Source: UBA5972 sp964480735 (GTDB taxonomy: Bacteria; Pseudomonadota; Alphaproteobacteria; Rhodobacterales; Rhodobacteraceae). From it: a stretch of DNA of 21,970 nt. Made by a program: the position numbers and the translations under genes. Below are positions 1 through 6,961 of this stretch, one piece after another. The notes below the pieces were generated by a model that was not told the origin of the DNA, did no database searches, and saw only the letters and a program-made list of their open reading frames with translations. The stretch lies in assembly GCA_964480735.1 (NCBI GenBank), contig CAYZQS010000045.1, forward strand, positions 1-21,970, in the 5' to 3' direction. Each line of letters starts with the position of its first letter. The first letter of the stretch is position 1.

Positions 1-136
1 ATGCTTGCATTCACTGAAAGGGTGTTTTGTTAACATTCGCGTATCTGAGTGCGGGTATCCCCGGCTGCATGTGATGCCCAAAGCCGACTGCAAGCGCTAT
101 GAAATACTGTATGCGGCACAGGGGGATATGGCATGA
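1..136 (+). pseudogene. istA: IS21-family transposase IstA, C-terminal remnant
   Basis: The frame is open from the left edge of the window and ends at a TGA at 134-136. The readable tail (CGYPRLHVMP, then RYEILYAAQGDMA) resembles the extreme C-terminus of IS21-type IstA. The stop overlaps the ATG of the next frame as ATGA, the usual istA-istB arrangement. The 5' part lies outside the window, so it cannot be told whether upstream istA is intact. The call rests mainly on the istB-like frame that follows; the tail alone is too short to be certain. Confidence 0.5.
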
Positions 137-246
137 ATGCGCTGATTGAAGGGCTCACAACCCTGCGGCTGCACGGCATGGCCGGGTGCGCCCAGGATTT
201 GCTGGCGTCACGCACTCCTCCCAATCTCACGACGGCCCTACGGTGA
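133..246 (+). pseudogene. istB: IS21-family helper ATPase IstB, N-terminal stub
   Basis: A 37-codon frame starts at an ATG overlapping the istA stop. Its sequence (LIEGLTTLRLHGMAG, then AQDLLASRTPPN) is typical of the start of IS21 IstB, the AAA+ transposition helper. A full IstB has roughly 240-260 residues with Walker A and B motifs; none of that is present. Resemblance stops near position 243, and the next bases belong to the tail of an SDR gene. The element is therefore truncated and cannot move by itself. The missing right half suggests deletion or recombination rather than a simple insertion. Confidence 0.6.
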
Positions 247-379
247 CAATTTCGATCGGGAGAAGCTGGCGGACACTGTTGATGTTGCTGAATCGTATTG
301 GCACGCATATCTTCAACCCCGTTCCGCCTGGAGCAATGAAATCGAGCTCAGGCCATATACAGAGAAATGGACATACTAA
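247..379 (+). pseudogene. Short-chain dehydrogenase, C-terminal remnant
   Basis: The last ~43 codons of an SDR reading frame end at TAA 377-379. The tail (VAESYWHAYLQPRSAW, then ELRPYTEKW) is clearly paralogous to the end of the complete SDR at 2498-3235 (IAESYWSLHHQQRDGW, then DIRPYAETW). The Rossmann fold, cofactor motif and active site are missing, having been replaced by the IS21 remnant at about 243-247, so this is a dead fragment. It ends 35 bp before the GST at 415, suggesting an ancestral SDR-GST pair like the GST-SDR pair further right. Confidence 0.7.
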
Positions 380-414
380 GCAACACGGACGTTGATCACA
401 GGAGATAGAACCGC

Positions 415-1059
415 ATGAGCTACAAGTTATACTATGCTCCAGCAAGCGCTTCGCTGGGAGTCAGAGTCATTCTTGAAGAGATTGGGGCTGAATACGAACT
501 GCTAGAGACCACCATCGATATGGGCAAGCCTCGTCCGGAGGGTCATCTGGTGTTGAATCCCAATGGTTGGGTGCCGGTTCTTATTTGGGGTGAAAATGCC
601 ATGTACGAATGCGCGGCGATAACGGTTTTCCTGTGCGATCGCCACCCCGAAGTAGGCCTCGCACCCGCTTTCGACACGCCGGAACGTGGCTTGTTTCTTC
701 AGACTCTGGTGTACTTTTCCAACACTGTGCAAACCGCTTTCCAGCTTGATTACTACCCGGACCGGTTCGCAGATACGCTTGCTGATGAACCTAGTGCGCA
801 GCGCCGGGGTCTTCGGCGATTGCGTGAGACCTGGCAGATCATCGACGATCAGATCGGGCACAACAAATGGGTTCTTGGCGATCACTTCAGTGTTGTGGAC
901 ATATATTTATTCATGCTGACAACATGGCTCAAACCTTCACGCGGCCAGCCCTCAATTGAGGAGTTTCCAAACGTTATGCGTATCGCCGATACGGTAATGA
1001 AGAGGCCCAGCGTGCAACTTGTGTACGAAAAATGGATAGAAGAGCACGCTACTAATTAG
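415..1059 (+). CDS. Glutathione S-transferase family protein
   Basis: The 214-residue product has the normal length for a cytosolic GST. The N-terminal thioredoxin-like domain (about 1-80) has a Ser-rich first loop (residues 9-13), NPNGWVP with the conserved cis-proline (P54), and the glutathione-binding turn as E65-C66 where most relatives have Glu-Ser. The helical C-terminal domain contains SVVD, matching the N-capping box before the core helix. GGAG at 401-404 supports the ATG at 415. It probably conjugates or removes glutathione on a small electrophile in the cytoplasm. It follows an SDR fragment by 35 bp and precedes a truncated methyltransferase frame with its own Shine-Dalgarno, so it was once part of a longer operon. 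The substrate is unknown. Confidence 0.85.
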   Translation: MSYKLYYAPASASLGVRVILEEIGAEYELLETTIDMGKPRPEGHLVLNPNGWVPVLIWGENAMYECAAITVFLCDRHPEVGLAPAFDTPERGLFLQTLVYFSNTVQTAFQLDYYPDRFADTLADEPSAQRRGLRRLRETWQIIDDQIGHNKWVLGDHFSVVDIYLFMLTTWLKPSRGQPSIEEFPNVMRIADTVMKRPSVQLVYEKWIEEHATN

Positions 1060-1068
1060 GAGGGTGAA

Positions 1069-1191
1069 GTGACCGGTTATGATCGTATGATGCGTCGAAT
1101 TGCGGCTGGTGAGCGCATTTTAATTGATGGCGCGACAGCCACCGAGCATGCGCGCGTTCAAAGCGTTTGCCGGGTTGTCCTTGCGATTTAG
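1069..1191 (+). pseudogene. Homocysteine S-methyltransferase family protein, N-terminal stub
   Basis: A strong Shine-Dalgarno (AGGAGGG, 1058-1064) precedes a GTG start at 1069. The first ~27 residues (TGYDRMMRRIAAGE, then ILIDGATATE) match the N-terminus of homocysteine/betaine S-methyltransferase family proteins, whose signature is L-x-D-G-x-x-G-T-E. The similarity ends near 1149, and the remaining codons to TAG 1189-1191 are antisense to an enoyl-CoA hydratase start. The zinc-binding Cys residues and the barrel are absent, so it is non-functional. It begins 9 bp after the GST stop and was evidently the next gene of that operon. Confidence 0.6.
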
Positions 1192-1245
1192 GGTGACTGT
1201 TGCGACGCCGTCGGCAATCTCGAAGCCAAGTGTTTCATCGTCCAT
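1120..1245 (-). pseudogene. Enoyl-CoA hydratase/isomerase, N-terminal stub
   Basis: On the minus strand an ATG at 1245-1243 opens a frame reading MDDETLGFEIADGVATVTLN, then PANALNARM. This is the canonical start of crotonase-family enzymes (G-V-A-x-V-T-L-N-R, then N-A-L-N). The family resemblance ends at about 1152, where the methyltransferase stub begins; the frame closes at 1120-1122. The oxyanion-hole and catalytic regions are missing. Two gene starts facing each other head to head with both bodies gone indicate a deletion or recombination junction near 1150. Confidence 0.6.
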
Positions 1246-1266
1246 AGAATAAATCTCTGTCAGAAT

Positions 1267-1746
1267 TTAGGTTACTCGTCCTGCGGTTTGCCGTGCCAGA
1301 TCAAAGGATGCGGAGGGCCTGCTTAACGCTGCGTGGGCGTCCATCGGTTCGCCGCAATCCGGGCAAGTCATTTGAGGTTTAACGACCCTTCCGCAGGTCT
1401 TGTGGATGATCTGCACGGGCGTATCGTCCGCGTTCAACCAGCGAACACCCCATTGCTTCATCGCAACGATAATCGCCCACAAATCGCGCCCTTTTTCGGT
1501 CAGGCGATACTCATAGCGCGGCGGGCGCTCTGAATAAGTTTCTCGCCGGATCAACCCTTGGGTTTCCAGTTTTTTCAAACGCTGTGACAAAAGGTGCGGC
1601 GACATGCCGGTGAGTCACAGGAAATCGTCAAAGCGCCGGGTGCCGAGAAACATTTCCCGCACAATCAGAAGCTTCCATTCGTCGCCCACCTGCGCAACGG
1701 CGCGCGCGATGGCGCAGGATTGCGCCGGCAGGTCAGAGCGGTTCAT
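1267..1746 (-). pseudogene. HxlR-family transcriptional regulator with in-frame stop
   Basis: From ATG 1746-1744 the frame reads as a typical HxlR winged-helix regulator: MNRSDLPAQSCAIARA with the conserved N-terminal Cys, then GDEWKLLIVREM. Codon 44 is TGA (1615-1617), where relatives often have Trp. The frame then continues without a shift through SPHLLSQRLKKLE (recognition helix), the wing (PPRYEYRLTEKG) and a C-terminal Cys cluster (C-x2-C with an upstream Cys). Total length would be 159 codons. Restart at Met48 would give a 112-residue product lacking the first helices. It may be a genuine nonsense mutation or a base-calling error. It is divergent from the GST at 1886, the usual position for a local regulator. 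Confidence 0.75.
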
Positions 1747-1754
1747 GTACAGTT

Positions 1755-1793
1755 ACTTCATTTATTGAATTGACTAACTTCTAAAGTTGAAGT
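1755..1793. promoter_or_regulatory. Candidate operator in the HxlR/GST divergent region
   Basis: The 139-bp gap between the two divergent starts contains a perfect inverted repeat, ACTTC (1777-1781) and GAAGT (1789-1793), separated by 7 bp. A nested dyad AACTT-CTA-AAGTT spans 1776-1788, and another direct ACTTC copy lies at 1755-1759. The surroundings are AT-rich, unlike the flanking genes. This is where an HxlR repressor would be expected to bind, but the assignment is inferred from position and symmetry only. Confidence 0.35.
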
Positions 1794-1885
1794 CTCCTGC
1801 TTGTCAATCAAACGCCGGGGCGGGCACACGAGCCACTGTTCAAAAAGGTCTGGCAAAAACCCAACAGGTCCAAGAGAGGTCCCGA

Positions 1886-2488
1886 ATGAAGGTTTATTTT
1901 GCGCCCCAGTCGCGTGCCGTGCGGACGGTTTGGTTGTTGGAGGAAATCGGGCAGCCCTATGAGCTGGAGAAGTTTGCGCTGGGTCAAAAGGAAATGCGTG
2001 CCCCTGACTACACGGCGATCAACCCGAATGGCCGCGTGCCTACCTTGATCGATGGCGACGTCACGATCACCGAGAGCACCGCGATTGCGCAGTATCTGGC
2101 GGCCAAATATGCGCCGGCAATGGCGCCGCGCCCCGAAGCGCGGAATTTTGCAGAATACCTGCAATGGCTGCACTATGCCGAAGGCATGATCATGCCGCCT
2201 ATCAACAATTACGTGGTTGAAACCGTTCTGTTGCCGCCCGAACGCCGCAATGATGAGATTGCAATGCGCGCGCTCAAACTTCTAAACCGTACGCTTGCAG
2301 CCGCTGAACGGCATATGGAAGGGCGCGAATTTCTTGCCGGGGAATTCACGATTGCGGACACGATCACCGGGCATGCTGTTATCATGTCACGACGCCTTGA
2401 CGCCGAGTTTGAAAACTTGCCGAACTTGTCGGCTTACGCTGACAGGCTTGAGGCCAGACCCGCCTTTGTGGCGGCTGAAAAGGGATAG
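1886..2488 (+). CDS. Glutathione S-transferase family protein
   Basis: The 200-residue product begins MKVYFAPQSRAVRTVWLLEE. Ser9 in the first loop is the likely thiolate-stabilising residue. NPNGRVP (46-52) carries the cis-proline and ESTA (63-66) binds the glutathione gamma-glutamyl group. A helical C-terminal domain follows, with FTIAD as the N-cap motif. The frame is open to an ATG 33 codons upstream, but I chose 1886 because GAGAGG sits just before it and GST similarity begins there. It ends 9 bp before the SDR at 2498, so the two are probably co-transcribed, possibly under the HxlR regulator. It shares the fold but only modest similarity with the GST at 415, so the pair is not a recent duplicate. 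Substrate unknown. Confidence 0.88.
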   Translation: MKVYFAPQSRAVRTVWLLEEIGQPYELEKFALGQKEMRAPDYTAINPNGRVPTLIDGDVTITESTAIAQYLAAKYAPAMAPRPEARNFAEYLQWLHYAEGMIMPPINNYVVETVLLPPERRNDEIAMRALKLLNRTLAAAERHMEGREFLAGEFTIADTITGHAVIMSRRLDAEFENLPNLSAYADRLEARPAFVAAEKG

Positions 2489-2497
2489 GGCGTCGAT

Positions 2498-3235
2498 ATG
2501 ATCTCAAAACCCATCTGCTTGATTATCGGTGCCGGCGATTATATCGGCGCCGCCATTGCAAGGCGCTTTGCGCGCGGCGGGTTTCACGTTGTTATGGGCC
2601 GCCGCCGTGGGGAAAAGTTTACCCCTTTGATTGCCGAAATCGAAGCTGACGGCGGCAGTGCTGAAGGGTTCACTTGGGACGCCCGCAAGGAAGACACCGC
2701 GACCGAGATGTTCGCGCATGTCGAGCATGAGATCGGACCGATAGATATCTGCATTTTTAATGTCGGTGGCAATGTTCGGTTTCCCATTCTGGAAACGACC
2801 GAACGTGTTTTTCGCAAAGTCTGGGAAATGTGCGCTTACGGCGCGTTTCTGTCGGGGCGCGAAGCCGCAAAGTACATGGTGGAACGGCAAAAAGGTTCGA
2901 TCTTCTTCACCGGGGCAACCGCCTCCGTTCGTGGTAGTTCGGGATATGCCGCCTTCGCCTCCGGCAAATTTGCGTTGCGAGGCCTGGCACAGTCGATGGC
3001 CCGCGAGTTGGGCCCGAAAAATATCCATGTGGCGCATCTTGTAATTGATGCTGGCGTCGACACGGAATTCGTGCGTGACCGGCTGCGCCAGGCGGGAAGG
3101 GACCCCGAGGACCTGCCAATAGACACTTTGATGAATCCGGACAGTATTGCCGAAAGCTATTGGAGCCTGCATCACCAACAGCGCGATGGCTGGACGCACG
3201 AGCTGGACATCCGTCCCTACGCTGAAACATGGTGA
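2498..3235 (+). CDS. SDR-family oxidoreductase with unusual active site
   Basis: The 245-residue protein has a Rossmann N-terminus with a glycine motif (IIGAGDYIGAAIA, about 9-21), NVGGN in place of the usual NNAG, and a long family-typical segment KFALRGLAQSMARELGP. Around the active site it reads SSGYAAFASGK: the residue four before the Lys is Phe, where classical SDRs have the catalytic Tyr, and the usual Ser position is Ala or Thr. A Tyr seven before the Lys gives a Y-x6-K pattern. It may therefore be a divergent oxidoreductase or a non-redox member. AGGG lies 7 bp before the ATG. It is immediately downstream of the GST. The C-terminus is paralogous to the fragment at 247-379. Confidence 0.85.
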   Translation: MISKPICLIIGAGDYIGAAIARRFARGGFHVVMGRRRGEKFTPLIAEIEADGGSAEGFTWDARKEDTATEMFAHVEHEIGPIDICIFNVGGNVRFPILETTERVFRKVWEMCAYGAFLSGREAAKYMVERQKGSIFFTGATASVRGSSGYAAFASGKFALRGLAQSMARELGPKNIHVAHLVIDAGVDTEFVRDRLRQAGRDPEDLPIDTLMNPDSIAESYWSLHHQQRDGWTHELDIRPYAETW

Positions 3236-3299
3236 CAGCTGACGGTTTGTTTGAGCCCGCGCGCGCCAGTATTCACCCAAAACGACAGAAAGTTTCGCG

Positions 3300-4214
3300 A
3301 TGCTCGACCAACTGCTGAACGGTGTGCTGCCCGTCTTTGGGATTGGTGCCGTGGGCTATATCCTGGGCCTGCGCGGCACTTTCGATTTCAACATGGCAAT
3401 GGTGTTGAACAAATTCGTGATGATTGTCGCGGTGCCAGCGCTGGGGTTCCAGTTGCTGGCAAATGCGCCCTTAACAGAGTTTAACCTGGCCATGCTAGCT
3501 GGGTATTTCGTGACCGAATTGCTGATGTACACCACCGGCTTTCTGATAGCCCGGCTGGTCTTTAAAACCGATGTCATGGAGGCCGCTTTGTTGGGGTTGG
3601 CCATCGCGCTGACCAACCATATCCTGTTCGTTCTGCCGATCGCGATCACTTTGTTTGGCGAAGAAGCCGTGACGCCGATTGTTGCCATCATTTCAATGGA
3701 TGGCGTGCTGATTTTCAGCGGCTCATTGATCCTTATGGATGTCTTGGCAACAAAGGACGCCTCGCTTCGGCTTACACTTGGCAAGATCGCCCGAAATCCC
3801 CCGCTGGTAGCAATGGCACTTGGGCTGACTTTCGGATTACTCAGCTTGTCGGTGCCCACGGGCGTCGATGTTTTCCTCGACTTTCTTGGCGGCACGGCCT
3901 CGCCAGTTTTACTGTTCGCGCTCGGCATCATTCTGAGCCAGAAAGCCAGTGGTTCCCGACCCATGTTGCCTGTGGCCATCACCGGCGTGAAATTGGTGGC
4001 TCACCCGTTGCTAGCCTGGGCCATCTTTGCTGGAGTTCTGCAACTCGCGCCCGAGGTGCGTAATCCGGCGATGATGGTGGCAGCCGCACCTTGCGGTGTC
4101 ATGGCTTTCATGTTGGCACTGAATTACGGCGTGCGGGTTGATGCCATTGCGCGGGCCATTCTTTATTCATCGATAGGGTCTCTGGTGACGGTCACGCTGG
4201 CAGCCGCACTATGA
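3300..4214 (+). CDS. AEC-family (auxin efflux carrier-like) permease
   Basis: The 304-residue product is almost entirely hydrophobic, with about ten membrane segments in the two-half layout of AEC transporters. Family features include FVMIVAVPALGF early, NPPLVAMALGL at mid-protein and AAAPCGVMAFMLA near the end. Bacterial AEC carriers move small organic anions such as malate or malonate across the inner membrane; direction and substrate cannot be read here. The gene starts 64 bp after the SDR in the same orientation and probably belongs to the GST-SDR-AEC-GFA unit. The Shine-Dalgarno is weak (AGAAAG). With the ABC transporter at 6962-7460 destroyed, this is the only complete transporter in the window. 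Confidence 0.85.
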   Translation: MLDQLLNGVLPVFGIGAVGYILGLRGTFDFNMAMVLNKFVMIVAVPALGFQLLANAPLTEFNLAMLAGYFVTELLMYTTGFLIARLVFKTDVMEAALLGLAIALTNHILFVLPIAITLFGEEAVTPIVAIISMDGVLIFSGSLILMDVLATKDASLRLTLGKIARNPPLVAMALGLTFGLLSLSVPTGVDVFLDFLGGTASPVLLFALGIILSQKASGSRPMLPVAITGVKLVAHPLLAWAIFAGVLQLAPEVRNPAMMVAAAPCGVMAFMLALNYGVRVDAIARAILYSSIGSLVTVTLAAAL

Positions 4215-4249
4215 GTTGGTCGACCGGCAAAAAGTTTTAGGGAGGTACC

Positions 4250-4660
4250 ATGACAGATAGTTTTTCAGGCGGTTGTGCCTGCGGCGCCATTCGCTACAGT
4301 TCTTTCGGCCCGGCGCGATACATGGGCAACTGCCATTGCCGCCATTGTCAGCAGGCGACCGGCGGTGCTTATTTCCCCGCAGTTCTGGTCAAACAAACCG
4401 ACTTCAAGATCGAAAAGGGTGAGCCGAGCTGGTTTGAACGCAAAGCCGACCGAGGACATACCATGCGCCGGGGGTTCTGTGCGACATGCGGCTCGCCTTT
4501 GTTCCTGAACAATGGCGCGAGTGACGGCACGATCGTGCTTTACGCAGGAAGTCTGGATGACCCCAGCTGGTATTCCCCCAGCCGCGATATCTTTGTCAGT
4601 ACCGCTCGGCCTTGGGATGTTATGGATCCGGACCTGCCAAAATCCGATGCCATGCCCTGA
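4250..4660 (+). CDS. GFA-family (glutathione-dependent formaldehyde-activating-like) zinc protein
   Basis: The 136-residue product has the full set of GFA zinc ligands: GGCACGAIRY (C9, C11), CHCRHC (C28, C30, C33) and FCATCGSPLF (C77, C80). The founding member was proposed to speed S-hydroxymethylglutathione formation from formaldehyde and glutathione, but most members have unproven roles. GGAGG lies just before the ATG, and the gene is 35 bp behind the AEC permease. Sitting with two GSTs, it may process a glutathione adduct. It is the last intact gene before the IS1182 fragment, whose sequence begins 79 bp after the stop. Confidence 0.88.
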   Translation: MTDSFSGGCACGAIRYSSFGPARYMGNCHCRHCQQATGGAYFPAVLVKQTDFKIEKGEPSWFERKADRGHTMRRGFCATCGSPLFLNNGASDGTIVLYAGSLDDPSWYSPSRDIFVSTARPWDVMDPDLPKSDAMP

Positions 4661-4720
4661 CCGGAGTGTACGCTAGAAAGGCTTTTTGCAGCAGATGTTT
4701 GGAACAAACCTTGCGAGCAT

Positions 4721-5557
4721 TCAGTTTTCCTTGTAGCGGATCCGATCCAACATGGTGCGAACTGACCCGACTTCAGCTTGTCGGATTGATCTCGTACCTT
4801 CGACATCAACGATGACGCTGTTGTCGGTATCAATCAGATAATTAGGGGAATAGCTAAAGAACGCTGGACCTTTGCGGGCGGCAGTCCACCGGCTGGATGG
4901 ATCGGAATGGAACGTAAATTTGGGTTCAACCCTGGATGCTGCGCCGAAGGCTGCGCCATCCAAGGCATCCAAATACTCCTTCACAGCACGCGGCGCTTCG
5001 TTTGGATCAATGACGCTGTGGTCCCAATCTTCCTTTGGCGAGGAGTTCTGCTTGTTGGCGTCGGCCTCCCCTCTCGGGATTTGCTTTGCAAACCCTGACG
5101 GGCAATGACTCAGACTTGCGGCCGCTGCAAGACGTTGTCCGCTGACCAAACCGTCTTCGATGCACCGCGCAACAGTCTTCTCGAACAGATGGCGTAGCCG
5201 TTCGCGCTCGCGGAATCGACCGTGCTGGTTCTTGGAAAAGGATGAGTGGTTGGGGACTGGATCAGACAGATCGAGGCGACAAAACCAACGATAAGCCAGG
5301 TTCAGATGAACCTCTTCGCACAGCCGCCGCTTGAATCGGATGCCGAAGCAGTATCCAACCAAAAGCATTCGGATCAGAAGTTCGGGATCAATCGACGGGC
5401 GACCTGTGTGACTGTAAAAGTTCGCCAGAAATTGACGGATGTCACTCAGATCGACGAAACGGTCAATTGAGCGCAGCAGGTGACCCTGTGGGATGTGATC
5501 TTCAAGCGAGAACTCATAAAACAGTGCTGGCTGCGCGTCTTGTTTCGGTCCCATCAT
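4721..5557 (-). pseudogene. IS1182-family transposase, N-terminal part
   Basis: The frame starts at 5557 and encodes the usual IS1182/DUF772-type N-terminus: FYEFSLEDHIPQGHLLRSID, GRPSIDPELLIRMLLVGY and VPNHSSFSKNQHGRF. Similarity continues to the first catalytic Asp (IVDVEGTRS) and MLDRI, 273 residues in all. At 4739 the IS sequence ends abruptly; five foreign codons and a TGA follow. The second Asp and the Glu of the DDE triad are missing, so it is inactive alone. The missing C-terminal part is not in the adjacent DNA but 13 kb to the right (17210-17901). Confidence 0.85.
4739..4824 (-). repeat. 86-bp direct repeat, left copy (IS1182 transposase segment)
   Basis: Positions 4739-4824 match 17816-17901 in the same orientation, with two mismatches (4805/17882 and 4812/17889). 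The first 66 bp are identical. The copy codes for the stretch around VDVEGTRSIRQ in the transposase. Its left end is the point where IS sequence stops on this side. Confidence 0.95.
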
Positions 5558-5618
5558 CGCTCAATCCCCAAATCAATGTGGAAATTGAATCAGTGAATGG
5601 GCATCCAATCAAGTAAGA

Positions 5619-5631
5619 GTTTTTCAACAGA
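5619..5631 (-). repeat. IS1182 terminal inverted repeat, transposase 5' side
   Basis: GTTTTTCAACAGA lies 62 bp before the transposase start. Its reverse complement (TCTGTTGAAAAAC) matches 17141-17153 (TCTGTTGAACAAC) at 12 of 13 bases. This is where the 5' end of the element is expected. The 170 bp between here and the SnoaL gene stop at 5802 contain no gene I recognise. Confidence 0.6.
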
Positions 5632-5801
5632 TTTCGCCATTCCGGTCAATCTTCTGCACTGTGAACGCCTTGAGGACTGGGCGGCTGGCGGTCGTTCTTT
5701 GCGATTGCAACTATGAATTGGCTGATATTCTGGATTTCCTTATGTGCGTTGGATCGGTCGCATCGAATGCGCGCAGCAAATGGGTGCTGACGGGAGCTTT
5801 T

Positions 5802-6806
5802 TTAATGTGCCGTCGCATCGCGAAGGTTTCTCAATACATCGACGCCGTGTTGGTGAAAAACATACAAGATGTCGATGAAAACCCAATTCTCTTTCAGTTT
5901 GTCGCCTTCGCGGCGATACATATCGATCACCCGAAACTCGGTGGTTTTGTCGTTTGGAGGCAGCCCTAAGTATCCGCCCGCCAGCTTTGCCGTAAAATTT
6001 GGCCAGCCGAAAAAACCGGCGTAGTGGCCTTCGGCGATACGCGCTTTATGGCCAGTGCCCGATCTGTCGCTAAATGCCGCGCGGAAAGGACCTGCATGCT
6101 GCTGGGCGTACCGCGAGATCGTGTAGGTGGCGCCGATTCCCGCGGGCCCCCACCAAATCATATCGTCGTGCCAACTGCGGGCGAGTTCCTCTTCCAGAGG
6201 CAGGCCGCCCTGCCAATTTCCAAGATCGGCGATCATGAAGTTCACGGCGCTCATAGTGATTTGACCCAGCTTTGGTTCGGCGTCCTTAAACAACAACCCG
6301 TCATGGGTTGCTGGACCGGGCTGGACCAATTGTGCCGCAGTTTGTTGGGGGAAAGGCTTAAGACCGGCTTGCATCATCAAATGAGGGATGTCGAAGAAAA
6401 ACGCGGTCTCGGCGATTCTACTATCCCTAATTCGGTGAAATTCCGCATACCGCAGCATCACCATTTTTCCGGTCGGTGGGATGCCCAGCCACGGGGCGTC
6501 AAACAATCCCATCAAATGCCCCATCGAGCACACCCAAACAGACGCGCCACCATCAATAAAGTTGTCGCCAGCGAAAAAAATATCCATCCGCCGTTGCATG
6601 TGCGTGACGGCAGTTCTGAAGGGTTGCCAAAACAGGCCCGAAACCCTTGCGGCATCGGTTTGCTGGTTAAATGGATGAAATCCGCGCCACATATATTGGT
6701 CGGCTGTGTGCTCCTGCAATATTTGCGTGATTCTCTCCACGGGGGCCGTATCCAGCGCATGATAATAATCCAGTACCACGCGTTTTTCGGTTTGAAAGCC
6801 GGACAT
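5802..6806 (-). CDS. Tandem SnoaL-like (NTF2-fold) domain protein
   Basis: The 334-residue protein has two SnoaL/polyketide-cyclase-like domains. The first (about 10-165) contains MWRGFHPFN and GIPPTGKMVMLRYAEFHRI. The second (about 195-330) contains WWGPAGIGATYT and KENWVFIDILYVFHQHGVDV. SnoaL-fold enzymes act as cyclases, hydratases, isomerases or hydrolases; no specific reaction can be assigned. The frame is open 32 codons further upstream, but I chose ATG 6806 because AAAGG precedes it and the upstream codons overlap the promoter. It is transcribed divergently from the large operon, with a shared operator region, and resembles the protein at 9310-10356 in layout, so the two are probably paralogues in one pathway. 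Confidence 0.85.
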   Translation of the reverse strand: MSGFQTEKRVVLDYYHALDTAPVERITQILQEHTADQYMWRGFHPFNQQTDAARVSGLFWQPFRTAVTHMQRRMDIFFAGDNFIDGGASVWVCSMGHLMGLFDAPWLGIPPTGKMVMLRYAEFHRIRDSRIAETAFFFDIPHLMMQAGLKPFPQQTAAQLVQPGPATHDGLLFKDAEPKLGQITMSAVNFMIADLGNWQGGLPLEEELARSWHDDMIWWGPAGIGATYTISRYAQQHAGPFRAAFSDRSGTGHKARIAEGHYAGFFGWPNFTAKLAGGYLGLPPNDKTTEFRVIDMYRREGDKLKENWVFIDILYVFHQHGVDVLRNLRDATAH

Positions 6807-6846
6807 GAAGTTTACCTTTGTTGTTTGATTATAAAGCTTTACTGGC

Positions 6847-6876
6847 AATATACTGCCATTTTGCAGACGTATGCAA
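6847..6876 (-). promoter_or_regulatory. Predicted promoter for the divergent SnoaL gene
   Basis: On the minus strand, TTGCAT (6876-6871) and TATATT (6852-6847) are separated by 18 bp, placing the transcript start near 6840 and giving a ~35-nt leader before the ATG at 6806. The -35 box lies inside the first operator, so a bound repressor would block it. A TATAAT also occurs at 6833-6828 but would leave the Shine-Dalgarno at the very end of the transcript. Confidence 0.4.
6861..6876. promoter_or_regulatory. LacI-type operator, copy 1
   Basis: TTGCAGACGTATGCAA is a near-perfect 16-bp palindrome with the central CG typical of LacI/GalR-family sites. It differs from copy 2 by one base. It overlaps the predicted -35 box of the minus-strand promoter. 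The likely binder is the LacI-family protein encoded at 11199-12221. Confidence 0.65.
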
Positions 6877-6883
6877 AATGTTC

Positions 6884-6911
6884 TTGCAGAAGCGATCAAC
6901 AAAAGTATATT
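6884..6911 (+). promoter_or_regulatory. Predicted promoter of the catabolic operon
   Basis: TTGCAG (6884-6889) and TATATT (6906-6911) are separated by 16 bp, both close to sigma-70 consensus. Transcription would start at about 6918, inside operator copy 2, giving strong repression geometry. It originally drove an ABC transporter ATPase gene and now probably drives the whole plus-strand operon. Confidence 0.5.
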
Positions 6912-6915
6912 GTTT

Positions 6916-6931
6916 TTGCAAACGTATGCAA
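6916..6931. promoter_or_regulatory. LacI-type operator, copy 2
   Basis: TTGCAAACGTATGCAA is an almost perfect palindrome (half sites TTGCA and TGCAA around central ACGT). Its centre is 55 bp from copy 1, about five helical turns, a spacing compatible with looping or cooperative binding. It covers the predicted start of the plus-strand transcript. Confidence 0.65.
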
Positions 6932-6961
6932 GACTGATGGCTGCTGACCTCGGGAAATGGT

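Noticed and set aside
6024..6947. A 307-codon plus-strand open frame opposite the SnoaL gene
   Set aside because: It is antisense to a clear tandem SnoaL protein, has no family features and spans the promoter and operators.
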